Shown: positions 7,738 to 17,447, counted from the first letter of the stretch. The stretch is DNA of 64,000 nucleotides from Pseudotabrizicola sp. (GCF_030684215.1 NZ_JAUXOV010000021.1:1-64000); one strand, 5' to 3'. Notes: generated by a model from the sequence alone, not told the origin. A program made the numbers and translations.

Positions 7738-9261
7738 ATGGACATTATGGCCAATCTGGCGATGGGCTTCGGCATCGCCCTTTCACCTTATACCCTGTTT
7801 CTTGCGCTGATCGGGTGCTTTGTCGGCACCATCGTTGGTGCGCTGCCCGGCCTTGGCCCGTCAAACGGCGTGGCGTTGTTGATCCCGATTTCATTTTCCA
7901 TGGGGCTGGACGCCATCTCGGCGCTGGTGCTGCTGACCGCCGTTTATTACGGCGCGATGTATGGCGGGCGGATCAGTTCGATCCTCCTGAACATTCCGGG
8001 CGACGAGCCTGCGATGATGACCACGCTGGACGGCTATCCGATGGCCAAACAGGGGTTTGCGTCAGATGCGCTGGTAATCTCGGGCGTCGCCTCTTTTGTT
8101 GGCGCAATGGTGGCAACCATCGGTGTGATGTTCCTATCGCCGGTTCTGGCGACTGTCGCCTTTAAATTCGGCCCTGCGGAATACTTCGCGCTCTACATGC
8201 TGGCCTTCTGCACCCTTGGCGGGATCGGGTCGAACAATCAGGCCAAGGCCGCTTTGGCCGCCGCTATTGGTTTGGGCATCTCGATGATCGGGCTTGATAA
8301 AACCACCGGCATGCCGCGTTTCACCTTTGGCGAGATGCACCTGATGGATGGCATCGACTTTCTGGTTGCCATCGTTGGCCTGTTTGCTGTGGCCGAAGTG
8401 TTCCACTTTATCGAGACCCATGGCAAGGACAGCTCTATCGGCGTCAAGCTGGGCAAGATCACGATCAACTGGGCGAAACTCTGGTCCACACGCTGGGCCA
8501 TGGCACGCGGCACCGGCATTGGTTTTGTTGCCGGGATCCTGCCGGGAGCTGGTGCTTCGCTGGGATCATTCCTTGCCTACATGACCGAGAAATCCTCGGC
8601 CAAGGACAAATCCACCTTCGGCAAGGGCAACCCCTGCGGCGTAGCCGCCCCCGAGGCTGGCAACAACGCCGCCGCCGGTGGCGCGCTGATCCCGATGCTG
8701 ACGCTGGGGGTTCCCGGATCGGGCACCACCGCCGTTCTGCTGGCGCTGCTCCTCACGCTCAACATCACCCCCGGCCCCTTGCTGTTCACCGAACGGCCCG
8801 AGGTGGTGTGGTCGCTGATCGCATCGCTGATGATCGCCAACATCATGTTGCTGATCCTCAACGTGCCGATGGTGAAGGTGTTTGTGAAAATCCTGCAGGT
8901 GCCAAGCTGGATCTTGCTGCCGGGGGTGACGATGATCGCCTTTGTCGGCATCTACTCGCTGACCGGATCGTCGTTTGACTTGATGCTGATGGTTGCCTTT
9001 GGTGTCATGGGCTGGCTGTTCCGCAAGCTGGATATCCCGACCGTGCCGGTCATCCTTGGCATCCTTCTGGGCAACGCGATGGAAGACAACATGCGCCGTG
9101 CGATGGTGCTGTCGGATGGCGACTGGACCTACCTGTTCTCGTCGCCCATCGCGATTGGTTTGTGGATCGCCGCCGTGGTCGGCTTTGTGGCGCCGATGTT
9201 CCTGCGTGGGATCTTGAAGAAACCACCACAGCCCGTCACAGACGTCGGGACCCCTGATTAA
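7738..9261 (+). CDS. tctA: Tripartite tricarboxylate transporter large permease
   Basis: A 507-residue, roughly 12-span permease. It carries the family signatures GALPGLGPSNGVALLIP near the N-terminus, YYGAMYGGRISSILLNIPG, the internal repeat GILPGAGASLGSF, and ALIPMLTLGVPGSGTTA. Nineteen bases separate it from tctB. It is the transport channel of the tctCBA operon and is followed at close spacing by catabolic-type genes, which suggests uptake and use of one substrate. Confidence 0.95.
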   Translation: MDIMANLAMGFGIALSPYTLFLALIGCFVGTIVGALPGLGPSNGVALLIPISFSMGLDAISALVLLTAVYYGAMYGGRISSILLNIPGDEPAMMTTLDGYPMAKQGFASDALVISGVASFVGAMVATIGVMFLSPVLATVAFKFGPAEYFALYMLAFCTLGGIGSNNQAKAALAAAIGLGISMIGLDKTTGMPRFTFGEMHLMDGIDFLVAIVGLFAVAEVFHFIETHGKDSSIGVKLGKITINWAKLWSTRWAMARGTGIGFVAGILPGAGASLGSFLAYMTEKSSAKDKSTFGKGNPCGVAAPEAGNNAAAGGALIPMLTLGVPGSGTTAVLLALLLTLNITPGPLLFTERPEVVWSLIASLMIANIMLLILNVPMVKVFVKILQVPSWILLPGVTMIAFVGIYSLTGSSFDLMLMVAFGVMGWLFRKLDIPTVPVILGILLGNAMEDNMRRAMVLSDGDWTYLFSSPIAIGLWIAAVVGFVAPMFLRGILKKPPQPVTDVGTPD

Positions 9262-9271
9262 GGATACTGCC

Positions 9272-10630
9272 ATGCCAACCCGCGTACTCGTGCCTTCAGG
9301 CGTCCTTGGCCTCGGCTTTGACCGATCAGCACTGGCACGCGGGGTGGCAATGGCCCCTGACATCATCGCAATCGACGGGGGGTCCACGGATAGTGGGCCC
9401 TTCAGCCTTGGCGCTGGGCAGTCAAAATATGCGCGCGCCGCCACCAAATCCGAGTGGCGCGACCTGATGCTGGCCCGCGCCCAAGCCGGGGTGCCGCTGC
9501 TGATTGGCACCGCAGGCACCTGCGGCGCAGATGCCACCGTGGACTGGATGTTCGACATCACCGTGGAACTGGCGGCCGAGTTGGGCCAAACCCTGCGCGT
9601 TGCCCGGCTATACTCCAGCCAAAGCGCTGAAAGTGTATGCACCGCGTTGGACAAAGGCCGGATTACCCCGCTGACCCCAGCGCCCGAAGTTTCCGCCAAG
9701 ACGCTGCACAGCATGAGCAATATCGTCGCCCTTGCGGGGGCCGAGCATATTCAGGAGGCCCTTAAGACCGGGGCCGATATCATCATCGCAGGCCGCACCA
9801 CCGATACCGCCACCATCGCCGCCCTGCCCTTGATGCGCGGCGATCATCCCGGCGGGGCATGGCATGGCGCAAAAATCGCCGAGTGTGGGGCGCTTTGCTC
9901 TACCAACCCAACCTCCGGCGTGATCGTGGTCGATTTTGATGAGACCGGCTTCACGGTGGAAGCCATGCACGAGACCGCCCTATGCACCCCGCATTCCGTC
10001 TCCGCCCATATGCTCTATGAAAACACCGACCCCTTCATCCTGTATGAACCCGGCGGCCACCTGGACGTGACAAACGCGCACTACACCGCGCTGGACGCCC
10101 GCCGCGTCCGGGTCGAAGGGTCAGAGTGGGTGCCGGGCCGCTATACGGTGAAGCTAGAAGGCGCGCGGATTGCGGGCTATCAGACCACGATCCTCGCCAT
10201 CTTGCGGGGCGCTCACTACGCCGCCCACGCGCAGCAATGGGTGGCCAAGCTGACGACCTTTCTCACCGATACCATCACCCGCCGCATGGACCTGTCGCCC
10301 GACAGCTACAGCCTCGATTTTCGCCTGATCGGCGTTGACGGCGCACTTGGCCCCTTGGAAAACCGCACCGGCACCCCGGTCGAGGTTGGCATGCTGGGGC
10401 TTGTGACCGCGCAGAGCCAAGCCATCGCTGCCGAAATCGGCAAGCTGATCAACCCGTTCGTGCTGCACTATCCCCTGACCGAGGATGAGGAATTGCCAAC
10501 ATTCGCCTTTCCCTATTCCCCCGCCACCACCGACCGCGGCGCGCTTTACGAATTTGCGCTCAATCATGTGATGGAACTGGATGAACCGATGTCGGCCTTC
10601 CGCCTGACTGTAACCGAGGTGGGCGCATGA
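9272..10630 (+). CDS. AtuA-like (acyclic terpene utilisation / DUF1446) family protein
   Basis: A 452-residue protein with the N-terminal signature of the AtuA/DUF1446 family (AIDGGSTDSGPFSLG, GTAGTCGADATVDW, IIAGRTTDTATIAALPL). An AAGGA ribosome binding site precedes the ATG, only ten bases after tctA. AtuA was first linked to citronellol/geraniol degradation, but the biochemical role of this wider family is not settled. It partners a DUF4387 protein, with which it overlaps by four bases. The link to a carboxylate importer suggests action on an acyl or dicarboxylic intermediate rather than a terpene; that is inference. Confidence 0.82.
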   Translation: MPTRVLVPSGVLGLGFDRSALARGVAMAPDIIAIDGGSTDSGPFSLGAGQSKYARAATKSEWRDLMLARAQAGVPLLIGTAGTCGADATVDWMFDITVELAAELGQTLRVARLYSSQSAESVCTALDKGRITPLTPAPEVSAKTLHSMSNIVALAGAEHIQEALKTGADIIIAGRTTDTATIAALPLMRGDHPGGAWHGAKIAECGALCSTNPTSGVIVVDFDETGFTVEAMHETALCTPHSVSAHMLYENTDPFILYEPGGHLDVTNAHYTALDARRVRVEGSEWVPGRYTVKLEGARIAGYQTTILAILRGAHYAAHAQQWVAKLTTFLTDTITRRMDLSPDSYSLDFRLIGVDGALGPLENRTGTPVEVGMLGLVTAQSQAIAAEIGKLINPFVLHYPLTEDEELPTFAFPYSPATTDRGALYEFALNHVMELDEPMSAFRLTVTEVGA

Positions 10631-10938
10631 CTGCCGCAATGAAAACTCTGGGCGAACAAGTGCTGAAGGTCCGGTCGAAAAATGCAGGGCCGTTCTGGGT
10701 TACCATCGACATTTTCTGTGGATCGCCGCAGGCTTACGCGTCGATCCTGCCACGTGTTCGCACCGCAGATGTGGGCCGCCTGTACGGCACGCCGGAACAA
10801 TTGGTCAAACGCTTCGATATTCCCGATCTGCATGTCATCAAATTCTCGATCCCCCGCCCGGTGGTGCAGGGGGCGGCGGCAGATCGCGACATGCACGGCG
10901 CCCAATGGGCGCATTTGCTGGATGAGATGCTGGTGTGA
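10627..10938 (+). CDS. DUF4387 domain-containing protein
   Basis: A 103-residue protein whose features (VRSKNAGPFWVTIDIFC, the conserved start of DUF4387) and position right after an AtuA-like gene match the usual pair. AtuA-DUF4387 proteins are frequently adjacent or fused, implying a two-subunit enzyme. Its ATG overlaps the AtuA stop and its own stop overlaps the next gene's GTG. Confidence 0.82.
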   Translation: MTAAMKTLGEQVLKVRSKNAGPFWVTIDIFCGSPQAYASILPRVRTADVGRLYGTPEQLVKRFDIPDLHVIKFSIPRPVVQGAAADRDMHGAQWAHLLDEMLV

Positions 10939-11960
10939 GCTTTCTGACCCCACCGCGCCTGACCACCTTTGGCGTTGCTGCAGCGGGCGGGGCCGGGTTC
11001 GTACTGCTCGGCCTGCCGCTGCCCTTGCTGCTTGGCCCGATGGCAGCCTGCCTGATTGCGGCGCTGATCGGCGCAAAAATGCAGGATGCGGGCCAGCTTG
11101 GCGCTTTCATGCGCACCTTTCTGGGCGTGGCAGTGGGATCTTCAATCACGCCCGAGACCCTTGGTCATCTGCCTGATTTCGCGTGGTCGCTGGCCTTTGT
11201 GCCGCTGTTTATCGTGGTGATCGGTGCGGTTGGCTATCCGCTGTTCCGCTTTGTCTTTGGCTTCAACCACGCGACCGCATGGTATGCCGCCATGCCCGGC
11301 GGCTTGCAGGATATGCTGGTGTTTGGCGAGGAAGCGGGCGGCGATGTGCGCGCGCTGTCGCTGATCCATGCCACCCGCGTTCTGGTGATCGTGACTGCGG
11401 CGCCCCTGATCATGACGCTGTATTGGGGCATAGACCTGACCCAACCCCCCGGTAGACCTGCGTTGGACTCTGACCCGGCGCAAATCGCGTGGATGATCTT
11501 TGCGGGCTTTGCAGGCTGGAAAATTGCGGCAAAGGTAGGCCTGTTTGGTGCATCCATCCTTGGCCCGATGATCCTGACCGCCACACTTTCGCTGACTGGT
11601 ATCATCACCACCCGCCCGCCTGCGGAGATCATCTGGGCTGCGCAATTCTTCATCGGCATCGCGGTCGGGGTGAAATACTCCGGCATCACCTGGAAAGAAC
11701 TGCGCATAGATGTGGGCGCGGGCGTGGTCTATGCCCTGATCCTCGCCGCCATTTCGCTCGCGTTTTTTGAGGTGATCTATCTGGCCGGACTTGCCCCCGC
11801 GCTGGATGCGTTCCTTGCCTTCCTGCCCGGCGGGCAAGCAGAAATGGTGATCATTGCCATCATCGCGGGCGCGGATCTGGCCTATGTGGTCAGCCACCAC
11901 CTGTTGCGCATCATTCTTGTGATCCTGCTCGCCCCCATTGTCGCGCGGATCTTCCGCTAA
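10935..11960 (+). CDS. AbrB-family (PF05145) integral membrane protein
   Basis: A 341-residue protein with about ten membrane spans in two similar halves (LGLPLPLLLGPMAACLIAAL in the first, LGPMILTATLSLTGI in the second), each with the LGPM motif of the AbrB/ammonia-monooxygenase-like family. Despite database names it is not a monooxygenase; it looks like a transporter or membrane regulator. A GTG start overlapping the DUF4387 stop ties it to the tctCBA-atuA operon. Its stop overlaps the convergent doeB stop by four bases. Confidence 0.8.
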   Translation: MSFLTPPRLTTFGVAAAGGAGFVLLGLPLPLLLGPMAACLIAALIGAKMQDAGQLGAFMRTFLGVAVGSSITPETLGHLPDFAWSLAFVPLFIVVIGAVGYPLFRFVFGFNHATAWYAAMPGGLQDMLVFGEEAGGDVRALSLIHATRVLVIVTAAPLIMTLYWGIDLTQPPGRPALDSDPAQIAWMIFAGFAGWKIAAKVGLFGASILGPMILTATLSLTGIITTRPPAEIIWAAQFFIGIAVGVKYSGITWKELRIDVGAGVVYALILAAISLAFFEVIYLAGLAPALDAFLAFLPGGQAEMVIIAIIAGADLAYVVSHHLLRIILVILLAPIVARIFR

Positions 11961-12949
11961 CCCACCTCATCAGCGACGACCGCCACGCAATCACCGGGCT
12001 TGACCAGCCCCGGAAAATGCCGTGCGGTGAACAGACCGCCCCGGCGCAGGCGCAATTCCGTTGGCGCAGCCCCAGTGCGACCCGTGGGGTAGATCAGCGC
12101 AATCACCTGCCCCGCGCTGACCCGATCGCCAAGATCCGCACAAAACCGGATCAGCCCGCCGTCTTCGGCAAAGGTAAAACAATCGCCATCCGGCATATCC
12201 AGCCATTGCGTCGGGCGCTCCTGCACCCCCCCGCGCACCACCCCCGCCGCGATCAACACGTTGCGCAGGCCGTCAATCGCGACCCCCACCGTTCGGGCGC
12301 TTGCTGTGCCTCCGCCACCCAGTTCGGTGGTTACAAACACTTTGCCCATATTTTCGGCGGCGGTGTCATACATGCCCACCGCATCAATCTCCAGCATCCT
12401 GACCGAGTAAGGCGCGCCGAAGGCCTGCACCAGCCGGAATGCCTTGGCCTCCTGCGCCTTGTCGGGCAGGATGTGGGCCGCGCAAAACGGCAGGAAATCC
12501 AGCGTGCGGCCGCCCGAGTGAAAGTCCACCACCACATCTGCCATCGGCAAAAGCACGCGCTGGAAATAATCAGCGATCTTCTCGGTAACCGAGCCATCCG
12601 GCCGCCCCGGAAAGGCGCGGTTCAAGTTGCCCCGGTCAATGGGTGATGTCCGCGTGCCCGCGCCAAAGGCAGGCTGGTTCATCGCAGGCACAATGATGAC
12701 CCGTCCCGTCACCTGATCGGGTAACAGATTAAGGGCCAGATCAAACAGCGCGATCGGCCCCTCATATTCATCACCATGATTGCCCCCGGTCAGCAGCGCC
12801 GTCGGCCCTGCCCCGTTTTTCACCACGCAAAGCGGGATCATCACCGACCCCCAGGCCGCATCGTCACGGCTATAGGGCAGGCGCAAAAACCCGTGCTGTA
12901 CGCCATCCGCGTCAAAATCCACCGAGGCGGTAATGGGCGAAGGTTTCAT
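11957..12949 (-). CDS. doeB: N-alpha-acetyl-L-2,4-diaminobutyrate deacetylase DoeB
   Basis: A 330-residue zinc enzyme of the succinylglutamate desuccinylase/aspartoacylase family. The zinc ligands appear in GGNHGDEYEG (His, Glu) and VVDFHSGG (second His). It starts three bases after doeA and therefore takes the acetyl group from the product of ectoine ring opening, giving 2,4-diaminobutyrate. The function is assigned from family plus the doeA-doeX-doeD neighbourhood. It is also known as eutE in rhizobia and ruegerias. Confidence 0.87.
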   Translation of the reverse strand: MKPSPITASVDFDADGVQHGFLRLPYSRDDAAWGSVMIPLCVVKNGAGPTALLTGGNHGDEYEGPIALFDLALNLLPDQVTGRVIIVPAMNQPAFGAGTRTSPIDRGNLNRAFPGRPDGSVTEKIADYFQRVLLPMADVVVDFHSGGRTLDFLPFCAAHILPDKAQEAKAFRLVQAFGAPYSVRMLEIDAVGMYDTAAENMGKVFVTTELGGGGTASARTVGVAIDGLRNVLIAAGVVRGGVQERPTQWLDMPDGDCFTFAEDGGLIRFCADLGDRVSAGQVIALIYPTGRTGAAPTELRLRRGGLFTARHFPGLVKPGDCVAVVADEVG

Positions 12950-12952
12950 GCC

Positions 12953-14134
12953 CTAGCCTTTCACAAACAACTGGCGCGGCACATCGGCCAGACACTCAAC
13001 ACCGTCTTCGGTGATCAGGATGCTTTCGGTGATCTCCAGCCCCATATCCTCCAGCCACAGCCCGGTCATGAAATGAAATGTCATCCCCGGTTGCAAAACC
13101 GTACGATCGCCCCGGCGCAGCGACATGGTGCGCTCTCCCCAGTCTGGCGGATAGCTGACCCCAATGCCATAGCCCGTGCGGCTGTCCTTCTGGAACCCGA
13201 ACCGCGCCAGCGTGTCAAAAAATGCCACCGCAATATCCTCGCAGGTATTGCCCGGTTTGGACGCCGAAAGGCCTGCCGCCATCCCCTCAAGCACCGCTTC
13301 CTCAGCGCGCAGAAAGGCATCCGTGGGCCGCCCCAGAAACAGCGTGCGCGACAGCGGCACATGATACCGGTTCACACAGCCTGCGATTTCAAAAAACGTG
13401 CCCTCGCCCGATTTCAACGGGCTGTCATCCCATGTCAGATGTGGGGCGGCGGCATCAGAGCCAGAGGGCAACATCGGCACAATCGCCGGATAATCGCCGC
13501 CGATCCCCGGCACACCGCGCAAACTGGCGTCATAGATTTCTGCCACCAGATCGCATTTACGCATCCCCGGTTCGGCCACCTGCTGAATGCGGCGGTGCAT
13601 CTCGGAAACCACTTTAGCTGCATCACGCATATAGCTGATTTCTTGCGATGATTTCATCGCGCGCTGCCAGTTCACCAGCGCGGTTGCATCCACCAGCTCC
13701 ACCCCTGGCAAACCCGCAATCAGCGCGCGGTAAGCGGCCGCGGTGAACCAGTAATTATCCATCTCGACCCCGATGCGGCCACGCGCCAGCCCCCGGTCTG
13801 CCAAACGCGCCGACAGATCATCCATCGGATGCCGCTCGGTCGATTGCACGTAATGATCGGCGTAGGACAGCATGTCATCCGGCGACAGCCATGCGGTGCG
13901 CGTTGCGCCCTCGCGGTCCATCCCCCGGCCCCACCAGAGCACTGGTCCCTCCAGCGGCACCACCACGCCCTGATGCACATAGAACGACCAGCCGTCATAG
14001 CCGGTCAGCCAGTTCATGTTGCTGGGGTCAGACACGATCAGGCAATCCAGATCGCGCGCCGCCATCTCGGCGCGGGTCCGGGCCAGCCTTGTATCAAATT
14101 CATCGCGGGTAAACTTCAGCTTTGGCGTAATCAT
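12953..14134 (-). CDS. doeA: Ectoine hydrolase DoeA (M24 peptidase-like)
   Basis: A 393-residue member of the creatinase/aminopeptidase P fold. It has the creatinase N-domain (LIVSDPSNMNWLTGYDGWSF, an ectoine-hydrolase hallmark) and a C-terminal pita-bread domain. It opens the ectoine ring to N-acetyl-diaminobutyrate. The start at 14134 has GAGGGG seven bases upstream; a longer frame reaches 14236 without a ribosome binding site. First gene of the doeAB unit, divergent from doeX across 114 bases. The residues usually binding metal in M24 enzymes are not all evident, as in known ectoine hydrolases. Confidence 0.9.
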   Translation of the reverse strand: MITPKLKFTRDEFDTRLARTRAEMAARDLDCLIVSDPSNMNWLTGYDGWSFYVHQGVVVPLEGPVLWWGRGMDREGATRTAWLSPDDMLSYADHYVQSTERHPMDDLSARLADRGLARGRIGVEMDNYWFTAAAYRALIAGLPGVELVDATALVNWQRAMKSSQEISYMRDAAKVVSEMHRRIQQVAEPGMRKCDLVAEIYDASLRGVPGIGGDYPAIVPMLPSGSDAAAPHLTWDDSPLKSGEGTFFEIAGCVNRYHVPLSRTLFLGRPTDAFLRAEEAVLEGMAAGLSASKPGNTCEDIAVAFFDTLARFGFQKDSRTGYGIGVSYPPDWGERTMSLRRGDRTVLQPGMTFHFMTGLWLEDMGLEITESILITEDGVECLADVPRQLFVKG

Positions 14135-14248
14135 CGGCCCCTCACACATGCGTATGCGCACAAGGTTTGGCCCGTTGTCGCGCGTCGTCAAGCACCTGCT
14201 TGCACGCCGCTGCGCGATGGTGTTCGCTGTCGCCAAAGGGGCGCAACC

Positions 14249-14734
14249 ATGCGGCTGGATGCCATTGATCTGAAAATCCTTGACGCGGTGCAGCGTGACG
14301 GCCGCATAACCAAGCTTCGGCTGGCCGAGGTGGCCGGCCTGTCGCCAACCCCGGTCTGGCTACGGCTGCGCCGGCTGGAACAATCGGGCCTGATCGCGGG
14401 CTATCACGCGCGCCTTGCCCCGCGCAAAGTCACCCCCTTTGCCGCCGTCATCATGGAGGTGACACTTGCCAACCACCGCCAAAGCGATTTTGACCGGTTT
14501 GAACGGGCGCTTACCGCCGCGCCGCAGGTGGTGGCGCTGTGGTCCGTGGGTGGCAAGGTAGATTACTTCGCCAAGATCCTGACACCGGATATCGAGGCAT
14601 ATCAAAGTCTTGTCGATCACTGGCTTGCCGCTGACATCGGGATTAACCGCTATTTCACCTATGTCGTCACCCGCACGGTCCGCGATGATGCTGATTTCCC
14701 GATTTCTCTGCTGGTGCAGAGAGACTCTCTGTAA
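14249..14734 (+). CDS. doeX: Lrp/AsnC-family regulator of ectoine catabolism, DoeX-like
   Basis: A 161-residue regulator with an N-terminal helix-turn-helix (KLRLAEVAGLSPTPVWLRLR) and a C-terminal ligand-binding RAM domain (VVALWSVGGKVDYFAKI). It diverges from doeAB and precedes the transaminase gene, the usual place of doeX/asnC in ectoine clusters, where such regulators respond to diaminobutyrate derivatives. The specific ligand here is inferred. Confidence 0.83.
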   Translation: MRLDAIDLKILDAVQRDGRITKLRLAEVAGLSPTPVWLRLRRLEQSGLIAGYHARLAPRKVTPFAAVIMEVTLANHRQSDFDRFERALTAAPQVVALWSVGGKVDYFAKILTPDIEAYQSLVDHWLAADIGINRYFTYVVTRTVRDDADFPISLLVQRDSL

Positions 14735-14836
14735 ACCCACATCAAAACAGACCAAACCACGCGAAACGGCGCGATGTTTGGTCCCCTTTCCTGCGATGTC
14801 CGGGCCATCCTGCGCCCAACCCACAGGAGCTTCCCC

Positions 14837-16210
14837 ATGTTCGACCGCGAAAACGACCTGCCCGCATGGGACCGTGATCATTTCTTTCACCCCTCTACCC
14901 CCGCTGGCCAACATGCCCGCGGCGAGACCCCGGCGCGGCGGATCGTGGGCGGCGAAGGGGTGCATATCGTTGATTCCACAGGCAAACGCAGTCTTGATGC
15001 CTTTGGCGGTCTGTATTGCGTGAACGTAGGCTATGGCCGCACCGAGATTGCCGAAGCAATGGCCGATCAGGCCCGCGATCTGGCCTATTACCACGCCTAT
15101 GCTGGCCACGGGACCGAGGCCAGCATCACTCTTGCCCGCATGATCATCGAGCGCGCACCCAAGACCATGAGCCGGGTCTACTTCGGGCTGTCAGGGTCTG
15201 ATGCGAATGAGACGAACATCAAACTTGTCTGGTATTACAACAACATCCTTGGCCGGCCCGAAAAGAAAAAGATCATCAGCCGCTGGCGTGGCTACCACGG
15301 ATCGGGGATCATGACGGGCAGTCTGACCGGGCTGCACCTGTTCCACACAAACTTTGATCTGCCGCGCGCGCCGATCTTGCACACCGACGCGCCCTATTAC
15401 TTTCACCGCGACGATCTGTCCCTGACCGAAGACCAGTTCTCGGCCCGCTGTGCGCAGCGGCTGGAGGAGATGATTCTGGCGGAAGGCCCCGATACCATCG
15501 CCGCCTTCTGGGCCGAGCCGGTTCTGGGCACAGGGGGCATCGTGCCCCCGCCCGCAGGCTATTGGCCTGCCATTCAGGCAGTCCTGACGAAATACGATAT
15601 CCTGTTGGTCGCGGATGAGGTTGTCACCGGCTTTGGCCGTCTGGGCAGCATGTTCGGGTCAGATCACTATGGCATGACGCCAGACCTGATCACCATCGCC
15701 AAGGGCCTGACCTCGGCCTATGCGCCGCTGTCAGGGTCTATCGTGTCAGACAAGATATGGCAGGTGATTGTCGAAGGGGCGGACAGGCTTGGTCCGATGG
15801 GCCATGGCTGGACCTATTCCGCCCACCCGGTCTGTGCCGCCGCCGGGGTGGCCAACCTCAAGCTGATCGACGATCTGGGGCTGGTCGAAAACGCTGGCAC
15901 CGTGGGCGCCTACCTGCGCGAGGGATTGCAGGACGCGCTGTCCTCGCACCCCCATGTCGGCGACATCCGGGGCGAAGGTATGCTGGCCGCAGTCGAGTTG
16001 GTCGCAGACCGCGACAGCCGCCGCTTTTACGACCCCGCCGACAAGATCGGCCCCCGCATCGCGTCCGCCATGCTTGATCGCGGCGTGATCGCACGCGCCA
16101 TGCCACAGGGCGACATTCTGGGCTTTGCCCCACCCCTGTGCCTGACACGGGCCGAGGCAGATATCATCACCGGCGTCACAGCCGCAGCGGTGAAGGCAGT
16201 GTTGGGCTGA
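14837..16210 (+). CDS. doeD: Class III PLP aminotransferase, probable diaminobutyrate transaminase DoeD
   Basis: A 457-residue aminotransferase. The PLP lysine lies in TIAKGLTSAYAPLSG, preceded by LLVADEVVTGFGRLG, and the phosphate/substrate region SGSDANETNIKLVWYYNN is intact. An AGGAG ribosome binding site selects the ATG at 14837. Next to doeA, doeB and doeX it should convert 2,4-diaminobutyrate to aspartate semialdehyde. The semialdehyde dehydrogenase DoeC is not in this window. Class III enzymes have varied substrates, so the specificity relies on context. Confidence 0.85.
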   Translation: MFDRENDLPAWDRDHFFHPSTPAGQHARGETPARRIVGGEGVHIVDSTGKRSLDAFGGLYCVNVGYGRTEIAEAMADQARDLAYYHAYAGHGTEASITLARMIIERAPKTMSRVYFGLSGSDANETNIKLVWYYNNILGRPEKKKIISRWRGYHGSGIMTGSLTGLHLFHTNFDLPRAPILHTDAPYYFHRDDLSLTEDQFSARCAQRLEEMILAEGPDTIAAFWAEPVLGTGGIVPPPAGYWPAIQAVLTKYDILLVADEVVTGFGRLGSMFGSDHYGMTPDLITIAKGLTSAYAPLSGSIVSDKIWQVIVEGADRLGPMGHGWTYSAHPVCAAAGVANLKLIDDLGLVENAGTVGAYLREGLQDALSSHPHVGDIRGEGMLAAVELVADRDSRRFYDPADKIGPRIASAMLDRGVIARAMPQGDILGFAPPLCLTRAEADIITGVTAAAVKAVLG

Positions 16211-16213
16211 TCT

Positions 16214-17386
16214 TCAGCCGGCCGTGACATCGTGTTTGTAAAGCCAGTCAAACCGCTTGATCGCAGCACCGGGGGCCACCACCGACCCCATGCGCAGCCC
16301 CAGATGCGCAACCCCGCGTGCCACGCCTGACAGGTGATAAAGCCGCGCATTGGTGTTGGCCGCAGCCACAATCCGGCTGCACCGGGGCAACCGTGTCGCC
16401 TGATAGGCAGCCAGCCCCGCCGCCACACTGTCATGGCTGGCCAGACAGTCCGCCAGCACCCAGGCATCCTCCAGCGCCATGCAGGCGCCTTGCGCCAGAA
16501 ACGGCAGCGTGGGGTGTGCGGCGTCGCCAAGAATCACCGCAGCACCCTGATCCTGCACCCGGAACCAGTCGCGCGCCACAGGATGGCGGAACAGACCCCA
16601 AAGCCAGACATCCTCTACCTGATCGAGCCAAGCACGCACGCGGGGCGAAAACCCGGCAAAGGCCAGCTTCATATCCATCGTGTCGTCGCGCAGGGTCCAG
16701 CCCTCTTCAACCCAAGACCGCCGCTCCTCGACCGCTACAATGTTGCGCATGGTTCCACCGCGCAGCGGATAGCTGACCAGATGTTGCCCCGCCGCCATGT
16801 GCACCTCGGCCACATTCGGCACACCGGGGGATTCGGGGATCATCGCGCGCCATGCCACCTGATGGGTGAAGAACGGCGCGACCTTGCCGGTCAGCGCCAG
16901 CCGCACTTTGGAATGCAAGCCATCTGCCCCGATCAGCAAGCCTGTCTCGCCGGTGCCGCCCTGCACATTGCGCCACGCGGGCCGTGCACCCGACAGATCG
17001 ACCGAGTCGATCTTTTGCAACAGCCGCAAGTCCACTCCAGCCTCACGCGCGCCGTCCAGCAACAACGCAATCAGATCGGCCCGGTGCGCAAAGTGATAGC
17101 CCGCGCCGGCCACATCCAGCCGCGTGACCACATCTCCCGACAACCCGTCGCGCAATTCCACCGCTTGGGCGCGGGTCGCCACCGCAACCAATGCCTCCTC
17201 CAACCCAAGCGCGCGCAACACTGCCGCGCCATTCGGGCTGATCTGCAGGCCCGCGCCCACCTCGCGCACTGCGTCCGCCTGTTCCAGCACCGTTACCTGC
17301 GCCCCGCGCAAGGCCAAAGCCCGCGCCACCGCCAGCCCGGCCACCCCTGCGCCCAACACCGTCACATTTTGCCCGATCAGGCTCAT
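16214..17386 (-). CDS. FAD-dependent monooxygenase, salicylate hydroxylase-like
   Basis: A 390-residue group A flavoprotein hydroxylase. It shows the dinucleotide-binding GxGxxG (VLGAGVAGLAVARAL, residues 10-24), the FAD pyrophosphate motif VILGDAAHPTLPFLAQGA in the C-terminal half, and LIGADGLHSKVR, the DG motif that binds both FAD and NAD(P)H. It is convergent with doeD, the two stops lying a few bases apart, so the genes are unlikely to be co-regulated. The aromatic substrate cannot be read from sequence. Confidence 0.83.
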   Translation of the reverse strand: MSLIGQNVTVLGAGVAGLAVARALALRGAQVTVLEQADAVREVGAGLQISPNGAAVLRALGLEEALVAVATRAQAVELRDGLSGDVVTRLDVAGAGYHFAHRADLIALLLDGAREAGVDLRLLQKIDSVDLSGARPAWRNVQGGTGETGLLIGADGLHSKVRLALTGKVAPFFTHQVAWRAMIPESPGVPNVAEVHMAAGQHLVSYPLRGGTMRNIVAVEERRSWVEEGWTLRDDTMDMKLAFAGFSPRVRAWLDQVEDVWLWGLFRHPVARDWFRVQDQGAAVILGDAAHPTLPFLAQGACMALEDAWVLADCLASHDSVAAGLAAYQATRLPRCSRIVAAANTNARLYHLSGVARGVAHLGLRMGSVVAPGAAIKRFDWLYKHDVTAG

Positions 17387-17447
17387 CCGCTGCCCCGTCC
17401 TTCAAATTCAAAAAAGCTGGCACATTCAAAAAGCCTACACATGCAAA

